From the NCBI GenBank assembly GCA_002342065.1, contig DDPF01000004.1, positions 248,001 through 312,000 of the forward strand: 64,000 bases of DNA, given 5' to 3'. How positions within the stretch are numbered: position 1 is the first letter of the stretch; every line of letters begins with the position of its first letter. Shown here one piece after another: positions 26,109 to 34,132 of the stretch. The position numbers and the translations under genes were made by a program. Below the pieces are notes generated by a model that worked only from the letters and a program-made list of their open reading frames with translations, made no database searches and was not told the DNA's origin. The DNA is from Bacteroidetes bacterium UBA2475 (lineage in GTDB: Bacteria > Bacteroidota > Bacteroidia > B-17B0 > Aurantibacillaceae).

Positions 26109-27527
26109 GTGTATTCATTTTCCAATATAACTACTTTACAAGCCGATCTTAAGGCTGGTAAAATTACCTGCTCAGCTCTTGTAGAGCAAGCGATTTCAGC
26201 TATTGCAGATAAAAAACATTTAAATGCTTTTTTAGAAGTATTTGAAGTTTCTGCAAAAGAAGCTGCTAAAAGAACCGATGAAAAAATAAAATCAGGAACT
26301 GCCGGAAAATTGGCCGGTGTTATTATTGGTTTAAAAGATAATATTTGTTACAAAGGCCATAAAGTTTCGGCCTCCTCAAAAATATTAGAAGGGTTTGAAT
26401 CACTTTATTCTGCTACAGTTGTAGAAAAATTGTTGGCAGAAGATGCCATTATTATTGGACGAACCAATTGTGATGAATTTGCCATGGGAAGTAGTAATGA
26501 AAATTCTGCCTTTGGAAATGTTTTAAATCCACTCAACGAAAAATGTGTTCCTGGTGGATCGTCAGGTGGAGCAGCCGTTGCCGTTGCCGCCAGTTTATGT
26601 CATGTTAGTTTGGGTTCCGATACCGGTGGGTCTATTCGTCAACCGGCTTCGTTTACAGGTACTGTAGGTTTTAAACCAACTTATGGGAGAGTGTCGCGCT
26701 ATGGCTTAATTGCTTACGCCTCATCGTTCGATCAAATTGGTCCCATTACAAAAACGGTAGAGGATACTGCAATTATCATGGAAATAATTAGTGGCCTTGA
26801 TAAGAACGATAACACCTCATCATCAAAAAAAGTAGATACTTATAGTAAAGAGCTTGCAACTGATAAAAAATATAAAGTTGCTTACTTAAAAGAATGTGTT
26901 GAGGCTGAAGGCCTTGATCCTGAAGTAAAATCAGCTGTTCTAAAACAAATGGAGTGGTTAAAAAGCCAAGGCCATACTGTTGAAGCAGTGAGCTTTCCAT
27001 ACCTGGAATTTTTGGTGCCTACTTATTACGTTCTAACAACTGCCGAAGCATCTTCTAACCTTTCGCGGTTTGACGGAATACATTATGGCTTTAGAAGTAA
27101 AAATGCTACCGATCTTGAAAGCACATATAAAAAATCGCGCAGCGAAGGTTTTGGTAAAGAAGTAAAACGCCGTATTATGCTTGGTACTTTTGTGTTAAGT
27201 GCAGGTTATTACGATGCTTATTATAGTAAAGGACAAAAAGTACGTCGCATCATTCACGAAAAAACCGAAGAGATCTTTAATACATACGATTTTATTTTAA
27301 CCCCTTCAACACCGGGTACAGCATTTGAATTTGGTAAAAATAGTGCCGATCCTATTAAAATGTATCTTGAAGATATTTTTACCGTTCAGGCAAATATTGC
27401 CGGGGTGCCCGCTATATCAGTTCCTTGCGGCAAGCATAGTAATGGTTTACCTATTGGTTTGCAATTAATGGCCAATTATTTTGAAGAGGCTAAACTGCTA
27501 AATCTCGCTTCAAAAATAGAAGCCTAG
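26109..27527 (+). CDS. gatA: Glutamyl-tRNA(Gln) amidotransferase subunit A
   Basis: A 472-residue amidase-signature protein. The catalytic triad is visible: K76 (GLKDNIC), cis-Ser S151 in PGGSSGGAAVAVAASL and nucleophile S175 in GSDTGGSIRQPA. It liberates ammonia from glutamine to amidate misacylated Glu-tRNA(Gln) together with GatB and GatC, which are not in this window. The start is GTG at 26109: the following YSFSNITTLQADLKAGK aligns with other GatA N-termini and no ATG fits. The gene begins close behind the tatA hairpin, so it may depend on read-through or on its own unseen promoter. Confidence 0.93.
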   Translation: MYSFSNITTLQADLKAGKITCSALVEQAISAIADKKHLNAFLEVFEVSAKEAAKRTDEKIKSGTAGKLAGVIIGLKDNICYKGHKVSASSKILEGFESLYSATVVEKLLAEDAIIIGRTNCDEFAMGSSNENSAFGNVLNPLNEKCVPGGSSGGAAVAVAASLCHVSLGSDTGGSIRQPASFTGTVGFKPTYGRVSRYGLIAYASSFDQIGPITKTVEDTAIIMEIISGLDKNDNTSSSKKVDTYSKELATDKKYKVAYLKECVEAEGLDPEVKSAVLKQMEWLKSQGHTVEAVSFPYLEFLVPTYYVLTTAEASSNLSRFDGIHYGFRSKNATDLESTYKKSRSEGFGKEVKRRIMLGTFVLSAGYYDAYYSKGQKVRRIIHEKTEEIFNTYDFILTPSTPGTAFEFGKNSADPIKMYLEDIFTVQANIAGVPAISVPCGKHSNGLPIGLQLMANYFEEAKLLNLASKIEA

Positions 27528-27619
27528 ATCGTTGTTGTTTTAATAAATAAAATTATCAACAGATTAGCTTCCTGTGCATAAATCTTTTAAATTTACCTTG
27601 AATTTTAAAAATCAATCTT

Positions 27620-28558
27620 ATGAAAGTATCCGTTATTGGTGCAGGAAATGTTGGAGCAACATGTGCAGAATACATCGCGCTTAATCGCATTGCGAGCGAA
27701 GTAGTTATTTTAGATATTAAAGAAAATTTTGCCGAAGGAAAAGCATTAGATCTAATGCAAACAGCAACTTTAAACGGCTTTAATACACGTATTAGTGGTA
27801 GCACTAATGATTACGCAAAAACAGCAAACTCTAAAGTAGTTGTTATAACAAGTGGTATTCCTCGTAAGCCGGGTATGACCCGCGAAGAATTAATAGGCAT
27901 TAATGCAGGAATTGTAAAAACAGTAACTGAAAATGTTTTAAAACATTCTCCGGAAGCTATTATCATCGTTGTAAGTAATCCAATGGATACTATGACATAC
28001 TTAGCTTTAAAAGAAAGTAAAATTCCTAAGAACAGAATTATTGGAATGGGCGGTATCTTAGACAGCGCACGTTTTAAGTGTTATTTATCAATGGCGTTAA
28101 ATGCACCTGCAAGCGATATTAGTGGTGTTGTTGTTGGTGGCCATGGCGATACAACTATGATTCCTTTAACACGTTTAGCTTCTTACACAGGAGTTCCGGT
28201 TTCTCAATTTTTAGATGCAGAGGCTTTGAAAAAAGTTTCGGCCGATACAATGGTGGGTGGCGCAACTTTAACAGGCATGTTAGGCACCAGCGCATGGTAT
28301 GCTCCGGGAGCTGCTGTTGCTCAATTAGTGAACAGCATTATTAACGATCAGAAAAAATTATTCCCTTGCTGTGTTGCTTTAGATGGCGAATACGGACAAA
28401 AAGATATTTGTTTAGGTGTGCCGGTAATTATTGGCAAGAACGGTTGGGAAAAAATTGTTGACTATAAATTAAATGCTGAAGAGCAAGCTGCTTTTAACAA
28501 AAGCGCTGATGCTGTTAGAGCCATGAACCAGGTTTTAATTGATATGAAAACAGCTTAA
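27620..28558 (+). CDS. mdh: Malate dehydrogenase (LDH-like type)
   Basis: A 312-residue NAD-dependent malate dehydrogenase of the LDH-like group. The Rossmann motif is VIGAGNVGATCAEY (residues 5-18). Substrate-binding arginines are in GIPRKPGMTREEL and in GILDSARF, and the catalytic His is in VVGGHGDTTMIP. Arg in the PRKPGMTR loop indicates malate rather than lactate. It interconverts malate and oxaloacetate in the TCA cycle. It stands alone with a strong terminator. Confidence 0.96.
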   Translation: MKVSVIGAGNVGATCAEYIALNRIASEVVILDIKENFAEGKALDLMQTATLNGFNTRISGSTNDYAKTANSKVVVITSGIPRKPGMTREELIGINAGIVKTVTENVLKHSPEAIIIVVSNPMDTMTYLALKESKIPKNRIIGMGGILDSARFKCYLSMALNAPASDISGVVVGGHGDTTMIPLTRLASYTGVPVSQFLDAEALKKVSADTMVGGATLTGMLGTSAWYAPGAAVAQLVNSIINDQKKLFPCCVALDGEYGQKDICLGVPVIIGKNGWEKIVDYKLNAEEQAAFNKSADAVRAMNQVLIDMKTA

Positions 28559-28578
28559 TAGAATTTTAATTTCTAAAT

Positions 28579-28612
28579 AAAAAACCGTTTCAAACAAATG
28601 AAACGGTTTTTT
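28579..28612 (+). terminator. Rho-independent terminator of mdh
   Basis: A perfect 13-bp stem AAAAAACCGTTTC (28579-28591) / GAAACGGTTTTTT (28600-28612) with an 8-nt loop and T tail, 20 nt after the mdh stop. Confidence 0.9.
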
Positions 28613-28654
28613 TATTTATAAAACAATTCACGCATTGTTTTTGCTTATTTTTAC

Positions 28655-30262
28655 ATGATAATGAAAAAAGCCTTTGTAGCGTTATTCATAATTTGCTCCT
28701 ATTTCTCTTTTGGCCAATACGACCAAATGGCGCGCAATGCTTTTATTTGTGGGGACATAGATCCTGCATTTGATTACTGGAATATCTCGAAACCAAATTT
28801 AACTTTTCACTCTTCTTTCAAACCTTATTTAAGCAGTACATTTAATGATGCAACCGACTCTGCAGTTCCTTTTAAATTTTATGCTTTTAAAAATTTCTTC
28901 TTAAGCAAAACGCTAAATGAAAAACCCGAAAAAAGAATTTGGTATAACATTCAATTCCACCCCATTGTTGATGCAGAAATTGGCTACGATGGTTTAACTA
29001 AAAAACCATTGACCGATCTTGTTGGTGGCACACATTTAAAAATAAATATTAATAACGATTTTACTTTTGCGGGAACCATCATTGGTGGCAAAACCATGTT
29101 GCCATTTTATATGGACACTATTTTAGCTGGACAAAAAATACTTCCAACATACGGACAAGCTTATGGAAATAATAAAACCGGTTATTCGTTTATGGATTAT
29201 ACGGGTTACGCTTCGTATTCGCCTAACAATAATAAAATATTTAATTTTCAAGCCGGGCGCGATAAACATTTTATTGGTGATGGTTACCGCAGTTTATTGT
29301 TAAGCGATAACGCACCCGCTTATCCTTTTTTTAGGATCAATACAAATATCTGGAGATTGCAATACAATGTTTGGTATGCCTGGATGTATGATGTGACAAA
29401 TGCAAATGGTTTTCAAAAAAAATTCACCAACAAATTTGCGGCCTTTCATTACTTAAGTTACAACATTACCAAAGAGTTAAATATTGGTTTGTTTGAAAAT
29501 ATTGTTTTTAGAGGAACAGATACCAACCAGGTGCGCACTTTTGAAGTCAACTATTTAAATCCAATTATCTTTTTCAGGCCGCAAGAATATTCTGTAGGCT
29601 CACCCGATAATGCTTTTATTGGGATGAATGTAAATTACAAACTATTTAACCGGCTAAAAATTTACGCACAATTAGGGCTTGATGAATTTTTCTTAAAAGA
29701 AATTAGAGCACGCAGAGGCTGGTGGGCAAATAAACAAGCCTGGCAACTTGGCGCTAAATATATTAATGCGTTTAACGTAAAAGGTTTGAGTTTGCAGGCG
29801 GAGTATAACCAGGTTCGTCCTTACACATACACGCATGGTTTAGTAGAACAAAATTACGCGCATTATGGCATGGCATTAGCGCATCCTTTTGGCGCCAATT
29901 TTAAAGAGTATCTTGGTTTTTTATCTTACCGAAAGAACAATTGGGAATTTAACTGGCAAATGATGTATGCGATCGTTGGAAAAGATTCCTTGAACAGCAA
30001 TTCTAATTTAGGACAAAATATCTTTTTAAGTTATGTCACACGGCCATTTGAATACGGACACAAAACTACACAGGGAATTAAAACCAACATTTTACAAAGC
30101 AATATAAAATTCACCTATTATCTTGTTCCAAATATGAACATGCGTTTGGAGCTTGGCTATATACAACGTTCTGGAACAAACAGCATGGGTTATATTTTAC
30201 AAAACCCATTTATTTATTTTGGATTCAAAACAAGTTTCTGGAACCGGTACAGGGATCTTTAA
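28655..30262 (+). CDS. Outer-membrane beta-barrel, Wzi/RemB-like
   Basis: A 535-residue exported protein. A signal peptide ends FSFGQ (ATG at 28655 or 28661 both fit). The rest is beta-rich with alternating aromatic residues and ends ...KTSFWNRYRDL, as expected of an outer-membrane barrel. The motif DKHFIGDGYRSLLLSDNAPA near residue 205 and the HSSFKPYLSS opening resemble capsule-assembly Wzi proteins and, among Bacteroidota, RemB of gliding motility. The specific role (capsule attachment or gliding) cannot be told from sequence. It ends in a TTAA shared with the convergent recO stop, the two genes overlapping by 4 nt. Confidence 0.55.
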   Translation: MIMKKAFVALFIICSYFSFGQYDQMARNAFICGDIDPAFDYWNISKPNLTFHSSFKPYLSSTFNDATDSAVPFKFYAFKNFFLSKTLNEKPEKRIWYNIQFHPIVDAEIGYDGLTKKPLTDLVGGTHLKININNDFTFAGTIIGGKTMLPFYMDTILAGQKILPTYGQAYGNNKTGYSFMDYTGYASYSPNNNKIFNFQAGRDKHFIGDGYRSLLLSDNAPAYPFFRINTNIWRLQYNVWYAWMYDVTNANGFQKKFTNKFAAFHYLSYNITKELNIGLFENIVFRGTDTNQVRTFEVNYLNPIIFFRPQEYSVGSPDNAFIGMNVNYKLFNRLKIYAQLGLDEFFLKEIRARRGWWANKQAWQLGAKYINAFNVKGLSLQAEYNQVRPYTYTHGLVEQNYAHYGMALAHPFGANFKEYLGFLSYRKNNWEFNWQMMYAIVGKDSLNSNSNLGQNIFLSYVTRPFEYGHKTTQGIKTNILQSNIKFTYYLVPNMNMRLELGYIQRSGTNSMGYILQNPFIYFGFKTSFWNRYRDL

Positions 30263-30966
30263 GCTGAACCCACTTCTTTTAAAACCTCTAAACTTTTTAT
30301 GGTATTAAAACCCGGAAAGTGTAAACGATAATAAGCCAACAAAATTTCTAAAATTATTTGTCGTTGCGCGTTAGAGATCTTAGATTTTAGCGCGTTTACT
30401 TTTAAAAATTCTGAGAATAATAAAGAGTCTTCTTTGTTAAGACCCAAAGGAAATGCAAGGCTCATAGATGAGAATTGCCCATCGCGGCAATCAAAATATG
30501 GTGTTTGCAATGAATAATTATTTTGTGGCTCAACGCCAAAATACTTTGTAAGTTCTGTTAAAAAATACAAGTGTAAATTAATGAATTCTGTTTCTGTATC
30601 ATTTAAGTAGATCAAGCATGATTCTATAAACTCATACAAATGTTTATTAGTTGCACTTTCTTTAATGGCTTTAATTAATATTTCATTTAAGAATTGGGCA
30701 ATGCTTAGTTTTGGTAACGAGTTAGAAATATTTGATAAAATATAATAGCTTGAACTTTCGGTAACCTGATGGACATCTTTATTTTGTTTCAAAATAAGTT
30801 GCACATTAATTAAACTTAAAGGGAAAATGTTGCTTGACCTGATGTTTTTATTTAGCACAACTGCGGCAGTAACAAGACCGTTGTTATGCGTATAAAGTTT
30901 TAAGATAAATTTTTTATCGCCATGTTTAATTGCCTGTAAAACGATAGCTTTATCTGAAATGCGCAT
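30259..30966 (-). CDS. recO: DNA repair protein RecO
   Basis: A 235-residue RecO. The start is ATG at 30966 (MRISDKAIVLQAIKHGDK), which overlaps the porZ stop as TAATG; the open frame extends 49 codons further upstream through porZ, but that part is not RecO-like. The N-terminal OB-fold (residues 1-80) and alpha-helical C-terminal domain fit the family, and ILLAYYRLHFPGFNTIKSLEVL is the typical end. RecO loads RecA in the RecFOR gap-repair pathway. The zinc-finger cysteines of some RecO proteins are not seen. Confidence 0.88.
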   Translation of the reverse strand: MRISDKAIVLQAIKHGDKKFILKLYTHNNGLVTAAVVLNKNIRSSNIFPLSLINVQLILKQNKDVHQVTESSSYYILSNISNSLPKLSIAQFLNEILIKAIKESATNKHLYEFIESCLIYLNDTETEFINLHLYFLTELTKYFGVEPQNNYSLQTPYFDCRDGQFSSMSLAFPLGLNKEDSLLFSEFLKVNALKSKISNAQRQIILEILLAYYRLHFPGFNTIKSLEVLKEVGSA

Positions 30967-33305
30967 TAATTTATGACAAGAATTTTTGAAACGGCCTTTT
31001 GATCGCCGGTAGTAGTAGCGGCATAAACAATATATACACCGGAAGAAACACGATTGCCTGAAAGGGTTTTTACAGGCCATTCTATCTGTCCGCCTTGCGA
31101 TTTTGTTTCCCAAACAAGATTGCCGTTTTGGTCAACAATTTTTACAACAGAATTGTCAATTAAACCTCTCACAAAAACTGTTCCGGCATAATTTGGTCGC
31201 ACCGGGTTCGGGTACGCGTATACATTATTATACTTTTCATCTCCTTCGATAATAATACTTCTAAAGGATTGCAGCCCAAGTTCTGTGCCAATATATATAT
31301 CCCCCGTAACTTTTTCATAATTAATATCAATTATTGTATTTGAATATAAAGGACTGTTTTCATTTGTGAAATGATAGATCTGCGTTAAACCATCAGGACT
31401 AAAGCAATACAAACCACCATCACGCGTGCCAACCCATTTGTTATTTGCGCCGTCAACAACAATTGCGGTAACAACCTCCTTTTCTAACAACAATTCAACG
31501 TTACCATCCTGAACAATTTTTATGGGCTGTCCGTCATAATTACCGCCATTAAAAATATTTGTTGGATTATAGATTACTCTTATTCCGGCATCAGTTCCTA
31601 TCCATATTTTTCCATCTTTATCTTCTGCGATCGAATACACGGAGTTTGATTCTAAATTCCCGCTTCCAACATCTTTTGTAAGCACTTTAAAATTTACATT
31701 TTGAACAGGAGCAGAAAAATTATTATGATCAAATACTGTTATTCCACCTTGTCTTTCGTGTAGCGCCCACACATAGTTATTTTTGTCAACAAATATTTTT
31801 CTAGTAAACCTACCTGCATCAAAATAAAATGACTGGAAAGTTCCGTCTTTCTTTTTAACTCCTATAAAATTTTTAACATCGCTTGTTGCAAACCATAAAT
31901 TACCATCATTATCCATGCATAACCCACTACTGCGCACAGCACCAGGATATACTTCTCCCATGGGTGAATTTGAGGAGTTGTAAACAGCAACCAATTGGTT
32001 ATCTCTATATTCTAATAATCCCGAATACCAAGAACTTGCGTAAAACCTGCTTTTATCTTTCCTGTCGTAAAGAACGCTATTGATATCATAAACAACATTG
32101 TTTGTAAGATCGCGAACATTTAAATAAGTCCATTCATTATCATTATAAAGGTTTATTCCTTCCAATACATTATTTGTTCCACCGCCCTGATCCGGGGAAG
32201 ATGGTGAAATTGCAACCTTCCCCTCAAATACATCTATATTACTTATTAAATTTCTGTTGGTACCATTTGACTTTACTACATTTTGAGGATAAAAAGGGTT
32301 ACTTCCATATGTTTGAAAAGCCCCATGATAAGTATCTCCGATCCAAAAAGAATAATTTCCATTAAATATATAAAAATACATATCTGTTGGCCTATAGTTA
32401 GGCGCATTATTTACTCCCGTAAAATAACCTTTATTTTGTAGTGTGTTTACATCTAGTATGAGCACACCAAATTGTTCAATAAGAGAAAAATATGTTCCGC
32501 TTGTGTAACCAAGTTTTTTTACTGTTATAGCAGAAGGGTTACTAAATAATTTTGCCCAAACATTATTTGCTAAAACGTATAATGTATCCTTTTGTGTATC
32601 TAAAGGATTTGCCTTCCAGGGAGAATATGATGCAACAATTTTTCCCGCCACATTTACCACACCACCAACCGGGCCTGATGGAATATTTGTTGAAGGAACA
32701 AGTGTCCAGTTATTAAAGTTATTTAAGATCTTTGTTTTATAATTTGATCTGTATAAACCATTTGGTGTAGCCGCAAATATTAGCGAGTCGTTAAGGGCAA
32801 TTTGGTATACTTCAAGATTTGAACCATTAGGCCCAATAATAAATGTTTCTTTAACTTCCAGTTTCTCTGTATCAAAAACAATAATTCCAAAACCACAGGC
32901 CAAATAAGCAAATTGATCTTTAAAAGTAACTTCGTTTATGATCTTTTTTCCATTAATAATTTTTAATTTGATATCCGAATAGTTTTTTATCTCATCGTTT
33001 GTGTTAATTACATCGATATTACTATTATCATAAATTACCAAAAGTTTATTGTTGTTTGGATTGGTCCTTAAAAGACGAACACCAACATCATTTAAACCAT
33101 TTATCTTGCTAAGTTTTTCAATGCTAAAATCGCTCTCGTCAATTTTAACGACACCATTATAATTTGAAGCATAAATTTTCTCATTAAACCTTGTAATGGA
33201 GTTGCAATTGTTCAAACTCAAATGATCCTGCCATGAACGTGGCCCAACTTGTGGGAACACAGATAAAAAAACGAAGGAGAAAATAATTAATAAAAAACGG
33301 TTCAT
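30966..33305 (-). CDS. porZ: PorZ-like T9SS component with beta-propellers and sorting domain
   Basis: A 779-residue exported protein started at ATG 33305 (MNRFLLIIFSFVFLSVFPQ); the frame extends 8 codons to a TTG without purpose. After the signal comes RSWQDHLSLNNCNSI, a PorZ hallmark, and two beta-propellers built from repeats such as AATPNGLYRSN, DNDGNLWFAT, EDKDGKIWIGTDAGI and GANNKWVGTRDGG. The last 85 residues are a T9SS sorting domain (YPNPVRPNYAGTVFVRG, SGVYIVYA). In Porphyromonas PorZ sits on the surface and supplies anionic LPS to the attachment complex. The recO-porZ pairing is conserved in Bacteroidota to my knowledge, which supports the name. Confidence 0.85.
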   Translation of the reverse strand: MNRFLLIIFSFVFLSVFPQVGPRSWQDHLSLNNCNSITRFNEKIYASNYNGVVKIDESDFSIEKLSKINGLNDVGVRLLRTNPNNNKLLVIYDNSNIDVINTNDEIKNYSDIKLKIINGKKIINEVTFKDQFAYLACGFGIIVFDTEKLEVKETFIIGPNGSNLEVYQIALNDSLIFAATPNGLYRSNYKTKILNNFNNWTLVPSTNIPSGPVGGVVNVAGKIVASYSPWKANPLDTQKDTLYVLANNVWAKLFSNPSAITVKKLGYTSGTYFSLIEQFGVLILDVNTLQNKGYFTGVNNAPNYRPTDMYFYIFNGNYSFWIGDTYHGAFQTYGSNPFYPQNVVKSNGTNRNLISNIDVFEGKVAISPSSPDQGGGTNNVLEGINLYNDNEWTYLNVRDLTNNVVYDINSVLYDRKDKSRFYASSWYSGLLEYRDNQLVAVYNSSNSPMGEVYPGAVRSSGLCMDNDGNLWFATSDVKNFIGVKKKDGTFQSFYFDAGRFTRKIFVDKNNYVWALHERQGGITVFDHNNFSAPVQNVNFKVLTKDVGSGNLESNSVYSIAEDKDGKIWIGTDAGIRVIYNPTNIFNGGNYDGQPIKIVQDGNVELLLEKEVVTAIVVDGANNKWVGTRDGGLYCFSPDGLTQIYHFTNENSPLYSNTIIDINYEKVTGDIYIGTELGLQSFRSIIIEGDEKYNNVYAYPNPVRPNYAGTVFVRGLIDNSVVKIVDQNGNLVWETKSQGGQIEWPVKTLSGNRVSSGVYIVYAATTTGDQKAVSKILVIN

Positions 33306-33384
33306 GATTGAGTTTTGGTCTAAAAACACATATATAACGCTAAAATTACGACAATATTATATCAAAAACCATAAAATATGGTGT

Positions 33385-33392
33385 TATATTTG
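33385..33392 (+). promoter_or_regulatory. Candidate -7 box of the tRNA-Arg transcript
   Basis: TATATTTG matches TAnnTTTG exactly, 19 nt before the tRNA 5' end. No TTG stands at the -33 position. Confidence 0.4.
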
Positions 33393-33411
33393 TTGGCCAA
33401 ATTGGCCTAAT

Positions 33412-33485
33412 GGCCTCGTAGCTCAACTGGATAGAGTGTCGGTTTCCGGAACCGAAGGTTATGGGTTCGACTCCCTTCGAGGTCA
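33412..33485 (+). tRNA. tRNA-Arg (anticodon CCG)
   Basis: A 74-nt cloverleaf. Acceptor GGCCTCG pairs with CGAGGTC (one G-U), D stem GCTC/GAGT, anticodon stem TCGGT/ACCGA with loop TTCCGGA giving anticodon CCG (reads CGG), T loop TTCGACT. The discriminator base is A at 33485; CCA is not encoded. The T stem has one U-U mismatch at its second pair. The region from 33426 is duplicated perfectly 377 bp downstream. Probably functional, since all other stems are intact. Confidence 0.92.
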
Positions 33486-33488
33486 CAA

Positions 33489-33758
33489 GTGTTTTACACA
33501 TATATTTTATATTCAAAACAATTCAATCGGTTTTACATTGGCCAAAGTCAAAATATTGATGAAAGGCTTGCTTTTCATAATGCCGGGCATGTTAAATCTA
33601 CAAAACCTTTTTTGCCTTGGGAAATGATCGGCTTTATTGAAAAAGAATCCAGATCTGAAGCCACTATCTTAGAAAGAAAATTAAAGAATTTGAATACAGA
33701 AGATCTTAAGAAATTTATTCTAAAATATTTCGATAGATCGTTTGACAACATTTCCTGA
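33489..33758 (+). CDS. GIY-YIG endonuclease-like protein directly behind tRNA-Arg
   Basis: An 89-residue single-domain GIY-YIG protein. The start is GTG at 33489, only 3 nt after the tRNA discriminator base; no ATG is available. Motif residues: TYI at 4-6 (the GIY position), YIG at 16-18, R26 in the first helix and E62 in the ERKLK helix, so the catalytic set looks complete. There is no separate DNA-binding domain. The family includes repair nucleases, homing endonucleases and UPF0213-type proteins of unknown role. It is bracketed by the tRNA and a perfect copy of the tRNA 3' part, which suggests that it belongs to a small inserted element. If RNase Z trims the tRNA, the remaining mRNA would be almost leaderless. 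Its DNA target, if any, is unknown. Confidence 0.8.
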   Translation: MFYTYILYSKQFNRFYIGQSQNIDERLAFHNAGHVKSTKPFLPWEMIGFIEKESRSEATILERKLKNLNTEDLKKFILKYFDRSFDNIS

Positions 33759-33763
33759 CCTCA

Positions 33764-33802
33764 ATGGCGAGGTAAACTCGCCATCGCGAGCGAAGCCTCG
33801 CG
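33764..33802. repeat. Two tandem GC-rich hairpins downstream of the GIY-YIG gene
   Basis: Hairpin 1: ATGGCGAG (33764-33771), loop GTAAA, CTCGCCAT (33777-33784), perfect 8 bp. Hairpin 2 follows without a gap: CGCGAG (33785-33790), loop CGAAGC, CTCGCG (33797-33802), perfect 6 bp. They are conspicuously GC-rich against the local background and join directly onto the tRNA fragment. Confidence 0.7.
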
Positions 33803-33863
33803 ACTGGATAGAGTGTCGGTTTCCGGAACCGAAGGTTATGGGTTCGACTCCCTTCGAGGTCAC
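33803..33863 (+). pseudogene. Truncated tRNA-Arg copy (3' 61 bp)
   Basis: These 61 bp are identical to 33426-33486 of the intact tRNA-Arg, covering the D-loop end through discriminator and one more base. Six bases of the acceptor 5' strand, GCCTCG (33795-33800), also precede it, but the TAGCTCA of the D-stem side is replaced by CG, so the D stem cannot form. It is followed by a terminator. Not a functional tRNA; best read as the target-site remnant or att-like repeat of the GIY-YIG unit. Confidence 0.8.
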
Positions 33864-33869
33864 CTGAAT

Positions 33870-33900
33870 AAAAAAGGGAGCTGTTTTTGTTCCCTTTTTT
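33870..33900 (+). terminator. Terminator of the tRNA-Arg/GIY-YIG transcript
   Basis: A perfect 10-bp stem AAAAAAGGGA (33870-33879) / TCCCTTTTTT (33891-33900) with an 11-nt loop, 7 nt after the tRNA fragment. Confidence 0.85.
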
Positions 33901-34107
33901 TGAAAATCTCTTTTGTTTTCCTTCATATTCAGTCGCCTTTATAAACACGTACACGCCCTCCCCCTTTTGGGGTGAGTAAAATTGCTATTCATGCAGTATT
34001 AAGGATTATCAAAGGTTTTAACTTTATTACTTAATAGAAAGTATTGCTTAAACCATCTAAATATTAAGCTATTCATCTAAAAATTAACTTAATATCAGTT
34101 TCATTGC

Positions 34108-34115
34108 TAATTTTG
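34108..34115 (+). promoter_or_regulatory. -7 box of the S46 peptidase gene
   Basis: TAATTTTG is an exact TAnnTTTG match, 17 nt before the ATG at 34133; the -33 TTG is not obvious. It overlaps an in-frame upstream GTG (34115), which argues that the GTG is not the start. Confidence 0.45.
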
Positions 34116-34132
34116 TGCTCTATTTTAAATCT

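Noticed and set aside
30967..31113. N-terminal extension of RecO
   Set aside because: The extra 49 codons overlap porZ and do not resemble RecO; the ATG at 30966 aligns with the family start.
33304..33627. Open frame running through the tRNA-Arg on the plus strand
   Set aside because: It crosses the tRNA in a second frame and shows no protein family; it shadows the tRNA and the GIY-YIG gene.
33795..33863. Second functional tRNA-Arg
   Set aside because: The D-stem 5' strand is missing, so the cloverleaf cannot form.
33715..33954. Two minus-strand frames over the tRNA fragment
   Set aside because: They are translations of the tRNA copy, hairpins and terminator; such spurious frames recur wherever tRNA 3' ends occur.
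34115..34132. GTG start six codons upstream for the S46 peptidase
   Set aside because: It overlaps the -7 box and would place non-signal residues before the signal peptide.
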